Source: Candidatus Zixiibacteriota bacterium
Lineage (GTDB): Bacteria > Zixibacteria > MSB-5A5 > GN15 > FEB-12
DNA: 64,000 bases
Direction: 5' to 3'
Assembly: GCA_040756055.1 (NCBI GenBank)
Contig: JBFLZR010000001.1
Location: 375,849 to 439,848, forward strand
Shown here: piece after piece, positions 45,779-53,042 of the stretch
How positions within the stretch are numbered: position 1 is the stretch's first letter
Layout of the letters: each line of letters begins with the position of its first letter
Notes under the pieces: model-generated
The model's database searches: none
The model's input: the letters and a program-made list of their open reading frames with translations, nothing else
What the model was told of the DNA's origin: nothing
Made by a program: the position numbers and the translations under genes

Positions 45779-46948
45779 ATGATGACCACGAAGAATTTGC
45801 TCAACTGGGTTGAACTTTCCCAGACGGCGCTGACCAACAATATCAACGCCCTCAAGAGTCTGACCAACGGCAAGCTGATAGCGGTGTGCGTAAAGGCCAA
45901 TGCTTACGGTCATGGCCTGACCGAGATAGTGTCGATTCTCAAAGATAATAAAGTCGTTGATTATCTCACGGTTCATTCGCTGGAAGAGGCGGCGTTCTGC
46001 CGCGGCAGCGGCTGGCGGAAAAGTATCATGATGCTCGGTCCGGTGGCGCTGGCGGATGCCGAGGGCGTTATCGAATTCGATCTTGAGCCGGTGGTTTTCA
46101 ACAAGGAGTTTCTTGTCCGCCTGGGTAAACTGGGCAAGAAGCACAATCGCGAGATAAGAACGCATTTGAAGCTGGAGACCGGCACGCACCGTCAGGGCAT
46201 CATGGAAAAGGATCTGCCGGGCCTTGCGGAGGTATATCGCGCATATTCATCTCTGAAGCGTCCGTACGGGGCGAGTATGCATTTTGCCAATATCGAAGAT
46301 ACGACCAGTCATGACTATGCCGAGTTCCAACTCGACAATTATCGCAAGATGATCAAAAAGATGGAATCGTTGAAAATAAAGCCGGTTATCAGGCACACGG
46401 CATCATCGGCCGCCACGATTCTGTTTCGTAAGACGCATTATGAGATGGTGCGGCCGGGGATTTCGGTGTACGGGCACTGGCCTTCGAAAGAGACCTATCT
46501 GTCGTATCGGCTCAAGGGGGGGCAGAACGATTTGTTCAAGCCGGTGCTTTCGTGGAAGACGAGGATTACCCAAATAAAAAACTTGCCCGCCGATTCGTTT
46601 ATTGGATATGGTTGTACTTATCGCACGACTTCGCCGACGCGACTGGCGGTGATTCCGATCGGATATTTCGATGGTTACAGTCGGGCTTTGTCGAACCAGT
46701 CTTATGTTTTGATTAAGGGGAAGCGCGCGCCGGTGCGGGGACGCATCTGCATGAACCTGACCATGATCGATATTACCGACATCAAGGGTGTAAAACTGGA
46801 GGATGAAGTGACAATTATCGGCACCAGTGGCAAGGAGAGAATTTCCGCTGAACTTCTGGCGAGCTGGGGTAACAGCATCAACTATGAGATTCTGGCCAGA
46901 TTGTCGCCGACAATGCCCCGGATTATCGTATCGTTAGAAAAATCCTAA
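45779..46948 (+). CDS. alr: Alanine racemase
   Basis: 389 residues. The PLP lysine is K39 (VCVKANAYGHG), the barrel has RTHLKLETGTHRQGI, and the second catalytic residue is Tyr277 (GYGCTYRT, where most have SYG). The C-terminal beta domain ends RLSPTMPRIIV. It makes D-alanine for peptidoglycan. ATGATG at 45779 offers two starts. A 171-bp divergent region separates it from the MacB-like operon. Confidence 0.94.
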   Translation: MMTTKNLLNWVELSQTALTNNINALKSLTNGKLIAVCVKANAYGHGLTEIVSILKDNKVVDYLTVHSLEEAAFCRGSGWRKSIMMLGPVALADAEGVIEFDLEPVVFNKEFLVRLGKLGKKHNREIRTHLKLETGTHRQGIMEKDLPGLAEVYRAYSSLKRPYGASMHFANIEDTTSHDYAEFQLDNYRKMIKKMESLKIKPVIRHTASSAATILFRKTHYEMVRPGISVYGHWPSKETYLSYRLKGGQNDLFKPVLSWKTRITQIKNLPADSFIGYGCTYRTTSPTRLAVIPIGYFDGYSRALSNQSYVLIKGKRAPVRGRICMNLTMIDITDIKGVKLEDEVTIIGTSGKERISAELLASWGNSINYEILARLSPTMPRIIVSLEKS

Positions 46949-47048
46949 AATAAGGGACACCGCAGGTCAGGATTTCCCGCTCAAAGTGTAACCTGTTGTA
47001 GTATAGCGTAGTAATTAGGCATAAATTTTCAGCCGAAAGATATTTCTC

Positions 47049-47077
47049 TTGACAGTCTCTGGCAGGAAGGATATACT
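47049..47077 (+). promoter_or_regulatory. Sigma-70 promoter of rex
   Basis: A consensus TTGACA (47049-47054) is separated by exactly 17 nt from TATACT (47072-47077). It precedes rex and overlaps the region just upstream of the Rex operator. Confidence 0.88.
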
Positions 47078-47079
47078 TC

Positions 47080-47097
47080 TTGTGAAGCATTTCACAT
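47080..47097. promoter_or_regulatory. Rex operator (autoregulation)
   Basis: TTGTGAAGCATTTCACAT matches the Rex box TTGTGAA-N4-TTCACAA at 13 of the 14 defined positions. It begins 2 nt after the -10 hexamer, so bound Rex would block initiation. This predicts repression of rex when NADH is low. Confidence 0.88.
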
Positions 47098-47148
47098 GGG
47101 CCAGGATTTTCAGGGGAAGGCTTGAGCACTTAAGGAGCATTTGAGATC

Positions 47149-47811
47149 ATGACTCTTCTCACGAATACAAGAAAACGCATATCCGAGTCTACGATACACC
47201 GCTTGTCGCTCTATTATCGTACTCTCTCGCTTTTGGAAAAGGAAAATTACGAGACGGTTTCTTCCAAGGAATTGGCGAAGAGGGAGAAGCTGACGCCGGC
47301 TCAGGTGCGTAAGGATCTGTCTTTCTTCGGTTCGTTCGGGACGCGTGGTCTCGGCTACAATGTGAGCGAGCTCAAGCAGAAGATTGAGAATATTCTGGGT
47401 ATCAACCGTGACTGGAAGGTGGCGTTGATCGGGGTGGGGAATATAGGTTCGGCGCTGGTCAGCTACAAGGAGTTTGCCCGGCAGGGGTTCAATATCGTGA
47501 AGCTGTTCGATAACGATCAGCGCAAGATAGGTTCCAATCACAAGGGAATCATTGTTTCGGATATTGCCAATCTCGAGAAAGAGATCAAAGACGCTGATAT
47601 TTCGATGGTCATTTTGGCGGTGCCGGCGACAGTGGCGCAGTATATAGTCGATGAAGTTGTTAAGGCCGGTGTGACGGCGATTTTGAATTTTGCCCCGATA
47701 AATCTTCGGGTGCCCCCCGATGTTCACCTTCGCAACGAGAACATGTCGATGGAGCTTGAGTATCTTTCTTTCGCGATGGTGAACAATCACGCTCCCAGGA
47801 AAGTTAAATAG
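47149..47811 (+). CDS. rex: Redox-sensing transcriptional repressor Rex
   Basis: 220 residues. The N-terminal winged helix has SSKELAKREKLTPAQVRKDLSFFGSFG, and the Rossmann domain has LIGVGNIGSAL and NFAPINLRVPPDV. The C-terminal domain-swap helix is present. It senses the NADH/NAD+ ratio and represses fermentation and respiration genes. A consensus promoter and Rex box lie 52-100 bp upstream, supporting autoregulation. Confidence 0.97.
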   Translation: MTLLTNTRKRISESTIHRLSLYYRTLSLLEKENYETVSSKELAKREKLTPAQVRKDLSFFGSFGTRGLGYNVSELKQKIENILGINRDWKVALIGVGNIGSALVSYKEFARQGFNIVKLFDNDQRKIGSNHKGIIVSDIANLEKEIKDADISMVILAVPATVAQYIVDEVVKAGVTAILNFAPINLRVPPDVHLRNENMSMELEYLSFAMVNNHAPRKVK

Positions 47812-47812
47812 G

Positions 47813-47906
47813 GTAAGACAGTTCTTTCGCTGAGGCGAAGAACTGGCGCTTACCTCTCTTTTTAAGCGGGACGGTCCGTCTTTTTTAAGGCGGACCGTTT
47901 TTTTTC
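47813..47906 (+). terminator. Tandem terminators after rex
   Basis: The first hairpin pairs 47813-47830 with 47835-47852 with few mismatches (GTTCTTTCGC/GCGAAGAAC core) and is followed by CTCTCTTTTT. The second stem is ACGGTCCG (47871-47878) / CGGACCGT (47891-47898) with a T8 tail. Confidence 0.88.
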
Positions 47907-48070
47907 TGTTGCGGAAAAGTATGGGAGGGTCTCCCCACTTTGCCCCATTCGGTTCGGTTTTGAGGGCCTGTTTTGTCACAAGAGTATTACCCCGCAGTGA
48001 CTTACCTGCGGCACGAAATTTGAGGTGTATTTGTGCGAGGACTTATTTGGAACACGCGGAGGATTAGACT

Positions 48071-48619
48071 ATGAAGAGAATATTCGTGATTATACTGGCT
48101 ATTTCGCTTGTGACAGCGGGTATTTCATTGGCGGGCGACAGCAAGCAGGGTAACCAGGATAACAAAGAAATTCGTCAGGTCGCCAAAGAGCTTGAGCAGA
48201 CGAGGGCAAGCCTCGCAAAATTGAACAATCTGGTCGAACAGTGGCACCGAGCCTGTCTGGATACCGATGAGAAGAAAATACATCAGTACGAGCAAGCGAT
48301 TTACAACTTCATTATTTCAGATATCAATGCCTCGTTTAGAGCTGTGCAGAAAGCCGAGAATGAAGCCGGCGAGTCTCGCGATGACTGGCGATCCGGCGAG
48401 GAAACGAGGCGTGAGGCGACCGATGAATACCGTGATTTCGTCAAGCTGAGAAAGATTCTCTCGAGTAAAGAGGGCGTGCTGTTTCGTCTGAAGAACAGCG
48501 ATTCGTTTTCTCTGAAGTATCGTCTGTTGGCCGAGTATCGCGGGTTGATTCGCGAGGAGCTGGGCATGAGCCGCTGGGAACTGGCCGAGGATCTTCGGGA
48601 GCTCAAGAACGACAAATAA
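48071..48619 (+). CDS. Secreted helical coiled-coil protein of unknown function
   Basis: 182 residues with a signal peptide (IFVIILAISLVTAGISLAG). The mature part is nearly all charged and helical (IRQVAKELEQTRASLAKLNNLVEQW, SRDDWRSGEETRREATDEYRDFVKLRKIL). No lipobox, repeat motif or enzyme residue is visible. It stands alone between two terminators. It is likely a periplasmic helical protein. Confidence 0.7.
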   Translation: MKRIFVIILAISLVTAGISLAGDSKQGNQDNKEIRQVAKELEQTRASLAKLNNLVEQWHRACLDTDEKKIHQYEQAIYNFIISDINASFRAVQKAENEAGESRDDWRSGEETRREATDEYRDFVKLRKILSSKEGVLFRLKNSDSFSLKYRLLAEYRGLIREELGMSRWELAEDLRELKNDK

Positions 48620-48680
48620 TGTCGCGCATAGATTTCACTCCTTGTCCGGTTGAGTGAGGCAACCGGTATTTTAACAGCGA

Positions 48681-48717
48681 AGGGCCGTCGCATGGTAGTG
48701 ACGGCCCTTATTTTTTT
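48681..48717 (+). terminator. Rho-independent terminator after the secreted helical protein
   Basis: The 9-bp stem AGGGCCGTC / GACGGCCCT with a 10-nt loop is followed by TTATTTTTTT. It lies 61 bp past the stop. Confidence 0.9.
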
Positions 48718-48764
48718 GTGCGTCCGCGTCCAGCGCGGGGATATGCGCCAATTAATTCGGACCG

Positions 48765-49316
48765 TCAGTTCACATCGCCGACTTCGTCGGGCGACAGGAA
48801 CTGACGGAGCAGGGTATGGATGAGCCTGGATGTCGAAGCCTCCTTTGCAAGATGGAGGACCATTGCGGACCAGCCGTTGGGCGGATTGGGAAACAGGGGG
48901 TTTCGACCTGTCGGGTTTTGTCAGGTCCGAATCCAATTGCGTCGGGTCATGCGTTTGATAAATCAAACGCCTACGGATGCTCTCGAAGTGTTTTCCTTTG
49001 TCAGGCCCAAACGAGTTTGAGCCTGCCACCCGTCGGGACAAGCGCTGATAAAATCGAACCGTCAGTTCACATCGCCGACTTCGTCGGGCGACAGGAACTG
49101 ACGGAGCAGGGTATGGATGAGCCTGGATGTCGAAACCTCCTCCGCCGAGGGCGGAGACCCTTCCGGTCAGGAGATTTCGACCGATGGAGTTGTATCAGGT
49201 CCGAGATAAATCAAACGCCTACTATTCGGGGTCGGGTTGGTGTGGTGGCGGGTTCGAAGACGGACCCGCCCTACAGGAGACTGTACTCGAGGCGATGTCC
49301 GTTCCGATGTTGTCTG
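48765..49316. repeat. Repeat field with duplicated REP modules
   Basis: The hairpin CCGTCAGTT...AACTGACGG at 48772-48807 and the following sequence to TGTCGAA recur 287 bp later at 49059-49124 with almost no change. Each is followed by a GTCGAA-CCTCC element with a pairing TTTCGACC arm (48829-48912 and 49128-49181), the same family as the REP arms around the RAYT gene. TGATAAATCAAACGCCTAC occurs at about 48956-48974 and again at 49204-49220. No gene is credible here. Confidence 0.8.
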
Positions 49317-50162
49317 TCAGGGTTTGCGGGCGTAGAGTTTTATCGAGGCGACCCGGCCGTCGTACCTGGCGAAATCGGTAGAGTTGCTTTTGTGCTTTTT
49401 GTCCTCGCAGCTGCAGTCGTTGCCGCAGCCGCAGCTATCGGTAAGTCCACCGAGCGCCGAGGCGGTGTAGATCTGTTTACCCAGGACTTTGACATCGACA
49501 AATCCCGCTTTTTCGGCGAGAGTGATGTATTCATCTTCTTCGACCGCCCCGGCGATACAGCTCACCCAGGCGGCCATATCATCGCGGAGCTCTTCGGGCA
49601 AACCGATCGTGACCAGGTCGGACACCATCATCTGTCCGCCCGGTTTTAGGACGCGGAATGATTCGGCGAAAACTTTTTCTTTGTCGGGTGAGAGGTTGAT
49701 AACGCAGTTGGAGATAATCCAGTCGATTTCGTTGTCGTCGACCGGCATGTTCTCCATTTCACCCTGGCGAACCTCGGCATTGGTGATGCCGGCTTTTTTG
49801 AGATTGGCGCGGCAGGTTTCAATCATTTCGGGAGTCATGTCCAGGCCGATGGCTTTGCCGGTTGGACCTACTTTTTTAGCGGCCAAGATGAGATCGAGTC
49901 CGGCGCCGGAACCGAGGTCGAGGACAATGTCGCCCGGCTTCACTTTCATCAGGGCGACCGGGTTACCGCAGCCGAAAGAGACAATGTTGTCGGGCATGGC
50001 CGCGAGGTCATCGGGACTATAGCCGGAGGCCTTAGCCATCCAGTTATCCAGTTGGCTGTCGGCCTGATTGTTGCCTCCGCAGCAGCAGCCGGATTTGTGT
50101 GTGACTGCTCCGCCGTAGTGTTTTTTTACAGCCTGTTTTATTTCATGTTTGGATTTTGTCAT
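49317..50162 (-). CDS. arsM: Arsenite methyltransferase ArsM
   Basis: 281 residues from the ATG at 50162; an upstream in-frame ATG at 50192 would add ten residues. The SAM motif is VLDLGSGAGLDLILAA. The cysteines needed for arsenic binding are present: C26-C28 (SGCCCGG), C65 (FGCGNP), C153 (SNCVINL) and C202 (SCIAGA). A second Cys cluster near residues 253-262 (CGCGNDCSC) is common in bacterial ArsM. It methylates arsenite to volatile or less toxic species. No arsR or arsB is nearby. Confidence 0.92.
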   Translation of the reverse strand: MTKSKHEIKQAVKKHYGGAVTHKSGCCCGGNNQADSQLDNWMAKASGYSPDDLAAMPDNIVSFGCGNPVALMKVKPGDIVLDLGSGAGLDLILAAKKVGPTGKAIGLDMTPEMIETCRANLKKAGITNAEVRQGEMENMPVDDNEIDWIISNCVINLSPDKEKVFAESFRVLKPGGQMMVSDLVTIGLPEELRDDMAAWVSCIAGAVEEDEYITLAEKAGFVDVKVLGKQIYTASALGGLTDSCGCGNDCSCEDKKHKSNSTDFARYDGRVASIKLYARKP

Positions 50163-50215
50163 TTTCAGTATGCCTTTGCCATAGTTGACCATTATACCTA
50201 CTTAAGGTAGTCATA

Positions 50216-51075
50216 AAGACGGCGAAAATCCAGAAAAGTTTGGCTGTGATGACGGGGCAGTGGTATCAGTGGTTATGGCCGTTTGTTTTTTTCGGTATAT
50301 TTTCATGTTAGTGTTGTAGTTACGGTAATTTGGGTTCGTTTCGTTGTTTTCGTATTTCTCTCTGTTTTGATCTCTCGCTCATGGTTGGCTCACGCCGCGG
50401 CGTGAGCCTACCAATGCGGGATCCATTTGTGCATCGATGCGTTTGATAAATCAAACGCCTACGTATGCGCCAGGTGTATTTTTTGATGTCGGGCCCAAAC
50501 GAGTTTGAGCCTGCTACCCGGACGCGGTCATTCCGAGCGAAAGCCGGAATCCAGTAAGCAAGAACCGTCAAGGATTCTGCCGTAATGGTGTGTCCGTATT
50601 TTTCCGCGCAATCCTCTATCATTCATTTCATTATCCGTATTTGGGTTCGTTTCGTTCTTTTTGTGAAATGCCCTCACCCCGTCCCTCTCCCGGAGGGCGA
50701 GGGGGAAAGGGGCGTGAGGTCGCGTTTGATTAGATCGCCGTCAGGTGACATCCCCGAAACTTTCGGGGACAGCACCTGACGGAACAGGGGAATTCTCTAT
50801 CATCGATATTGTTAGCACGATTTGGGTTCGTTTCGTTGTTTTCGTATTTCTCTCTGTTTTGATCTCTTGCTCATGGTAGGCTCACGCCGCGGCGTGAGCC
50901 TACCAATGCGGGATCCATTTGTGCATCGATGCGTTTGATAAATGAAACGCCTACGGATGCGTCAGGTGTTTTTTTTATCAGGCCCAAACAAGTTTGAGCC
51001 TGCCACCCACCGTGTCGGAGTGACAGCAGGGTTGCGGGGTGGCAGGAGACTAAGAAGGCTCCTGCCCTACGTCAG
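50216..51075. repeat. Composite intergenic repeat field, two copies of a 190-bp element
   Basis: From 50331 to about 50525 and again from 50820 to about 51006 the same modules run in order: TTTGGGTTCGTTTCGTTGTT, GATCTC-T-CGCTCATGG, the perfect 22-bp palindrome at 50387-50408 and 50879-50900, GATCCATTTGTGCATCGATG, the GCGTTTGATAAAT region, and AGTTTGAGCCTGC. Between them, 50640-50800 carries CTCTCCCGGAGGGCGAGGGG and the hairpin CCGTCAGGT...ACCTGACGG (50731-50766). These modules also make up the 0.3-1.3 kb field, inverted. Confidence 0.88.
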
Positions 51076-51600
51076 CTAATTTCCTTCGGACTCGGTGGAC
51101 TGGGACTGTTCTTCGTAGTCGGTGGGGAGGGAGAAATGCTGCTGCACCAGAAGCCACTGACCATCGCGTTTCTCCAAAACCCCCGTCCATCGGGCATTGG
51201 TCCATCCAATTTTGCGGCCATCCCATTCGCCGTAGTCATCGAGAAGACACGAAAACCACGCCACGTTGCCATCGGGCGAAAGACTGACGCGCAATTCTTT
51301 TATCTCCGAACTGGTGGCTCTGAAGCGGGGGTCGAAGAAAATGCGCTCGGCGTAGGACCGGAATTCTTCGAAATTGTGAATGGTCGATTTGGAATCCGGC
51401 TGGAACATGAAAAAGCTCGAGTCTTTGGCGCAGTGCCGGTATAGTTTTTCGCGGTCTTTGTCGGGAAGGCACCATTTGATGCTGGTGTTGATGGCTTCGG
51501 TGATGGCGGCGATTTCCGCATCGCGATCGATTTTCGATGTCATGTTTGAACACCCCATAATTGCGGTTGTCAGGATTAGTGTCGCGACAATATACCTCAT
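51076..51600 (-). CDS. Lipoprotein with NTF2/SnoaL-like (DUF4440) domain
   Basis: 174 residues from the ATG at 51600, which has GGAGG upstream; the longer frame adds 23 unlikely residues. The lipobox is TAIMGC. The body has an NTF2-like layout: helix IAAITEAINTSIKWCLPDKDREKLYRH, then YAERIFFDPRFRATSSEI, then strands VAWFSCLLDDYGEWDG and WTGVLEKRDGQWLLVQQHFS, which is the SnoaL/DUF4440 C-terminal strand pattern. Small-molecule binding is possible but no catalytic residue can be assigned. Confidence 0.75.
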   Translation of the reverse strand: MRYIVATLILTTAIMGCSNMTSKIDRDAEIAAITEAINTSIKWCLPDKDREKLYRHCAKDSSFFMFQPDSKSTIHNFEEFRSYAERIFFDPRFRATSSEIKELRVSLSPDGNVAWFSCLLDDYGEWDGRKIGWTNARWTGVLEKRDGQWLLVQQHFSLPTDYEEQSQSTESEGN

Positions 51601-51851
51601 AATTTTTTCCTCCGGTAGCAGTCCGGGTCGGGTTTCTCGGTGGGTGTTTTTCACGATGCCAGAACACACCCGTCGGAACGCCGACCTACTTTGGACTTAC
51701 GTTAGTCGGTTAATGTTGTTTCCATCAATGACGCTCAGGGCGGGATTTTCGTTGAGGGGAGCAGGTAGACGTAACAATTTTGTTGCTACGCAAGCTGCGG
51801 CGAGTCTATATACCTAATATATCAGGGACTTATGAAAACGCAGGGGAATGC

Positions 51852-52802
51852 ATGAATATCTCGGTCAAGCAGATTCGAAGTTTTGCCGAGCCGGCGGGGG
51901 TTTTGGGCAAAATTGTCCAGTTCCCGCTGGTGCGGACGGTCATAGCGATTTTGTTCGTTGTAGTTCCGGTTCTTGTGCTCAAAGGTCTGATTGATCTTGT
52001 GTTGGACGCCATCGCCGAGCCGGCGGCTTCGTGGATTCGCGACATATTCGCAATCGTGCGAATAGCGGTGGCAATATATTTCTATGGTCTGTTTGTCAGG
52101 TTCGTTGAGAAGCGCAAAGCCGATGAGATGTCGCTGTCGGGAAGCCTGAGTGAGACCGGTTGGGGCATTGCACTGGGGGCGGCGCTGATGACGGTGATGG
52201 TGGGATTGTTCTGGGTGTTGTCGTATTACCGGGTCGAGAGTATTGGGCCCGTGTCGATAGTAATCCACGGCTTTTTCTTTTTCGCGTTTGCGGCTCTTAT
52301 GGAAGAGGTCGTGTTTCGGGTGATTCTTTTCAGGCATGTCGAGGAGTTGATTGGAAGCTGGGGAGCGATTGTGCTGACGGGGCTTCTTTTCGGCTTTGTT
52401 CATCAGGCCAACCCTAACGCGACCACGTGGACATCGACAGCTATTGCCCTGCAGAGTATCATAATAGCCGGGTGTTACGTTTTCACCCGCCGGGTGTGGC
52501 TGGTGTTTGGTCTTCATGCGGGATGGAATTATTTCCAGAGTTCGATTTATGGGGTTTCGGTGTCCGGGGCGGATGAATTCGACAGCCTGCTGGTGCCATC
52601 GATAAGCGGGCCGGCCTGGATAACGGGGGATAAGTTTGGAATTGAGGGTTCTTATGTTACCACGGTATTGTGTCTGATAATCGGCATTTTGCTCGTGATG
52701 AAAGCGTCGAGGATGGGTCAGCTTGTGGGGCCGCTGTGGGTGCGGAAGGTGAAGAGGGAGGCGGTGTTAGCGTCGAGTGTCGATAGCGGTACGACGGAGT
52801 GA
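51852..52802 (+). CDS. CPBP-family intramembrane protease (Abi/CAAX-like)
   Basis: 316 residues and about eight membrane spans. The CPBP core is EEVVFRVILFRHVEE (EExxxR) and FGFVHQAN (FxxxH), with a third His in LHAGWNYFQ. It is a glutamic-type intramembrane endopeptidase family, sometimes linked to bacteriocin immunity, cell-envelope traits or type II CAAX processing. The ATG at 51852 has AGGGGA upstream. The TPP riboswitch begins 65 bp after its stop. Confidence 0.87.
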   Translation: MNISVKQIRSFAEPAGVLGKIVQFPLVRTVIAILFVVVPVLVLKGLIDLVLDAIAEPAASWIRDIFAIVRIAVAIYFYGLFVRFVEKRKADEMSLSGSLSETGWGIALGAALMTVMVGLFWVLSYYRVESIGPVSIVIHGFFFFAFAALMEEVVFRVILFRHVEELIGSWGAIVLTGLLFGFVHQANPNATTWTSTAIALQSIIIAGCYVFTRRVWLVFGLHAGWNYFQSSIYGVSVSGADEFDSLLVPSISGPAWITGDKFGIEGSYVTTVLCLIIGILLVMKASRMGQLVGPLWVRKVKREAVLASSVDSGTTE

Positions 52803-52866
52803 AAGCCAGAAAATTCTTGCTCTTTGGGAGAGTTGATTCGTAGATTAAATGCGAAGATGAAATAGT

Positions 52867-52948
52867 TCCGTTGGGGGTGGCGTAAATTACCGCCTGAGAA
52901 CATACCCCCTCGACCTGATCCGGATAATACCGGCGTAGGGAAACGGAG
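52867..52948 (+). promoter_or_regulatory. TPP riboswitch (THI element)
   Basis: All core segments of the thi box are present in order: GGGGGTG near 52874, CTGAGA (52895-52900), ATACCC, the ACCTGAT segment (52914-52920), GGATAATACCGGCGTAGGGA (52923-52942), and a closing P1 stem TCCGT (52868-52872) / ACGGA (52944-52948). It binds thiamine pyrophosphate and controls the receptor that follows. The expression platform was not resolved; TTGCC/GGCAA at about 52968-52986 is a possible part. Confidence 0.96.
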
Positions 52949-53042
52949 ATGTAGTAAGCATCCCCATTGCCTAATTACCGGCAAACCTAACGAGTCGGGA
53001 CGGAATCTTGCTAAACAACAAGGTTTTATGCGAGGTAACGTC

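Noticed and set aside
47110-47979. 289-codon minus-strand frame covering rex
   Set aside because: rex has motifs, a promoter, an operator and terminators on the plus strand.
48816-49649. 277-codon frame through repeats and into arsM
   Set aside because: Half lies in repeat modules and half is antisense to arsM.
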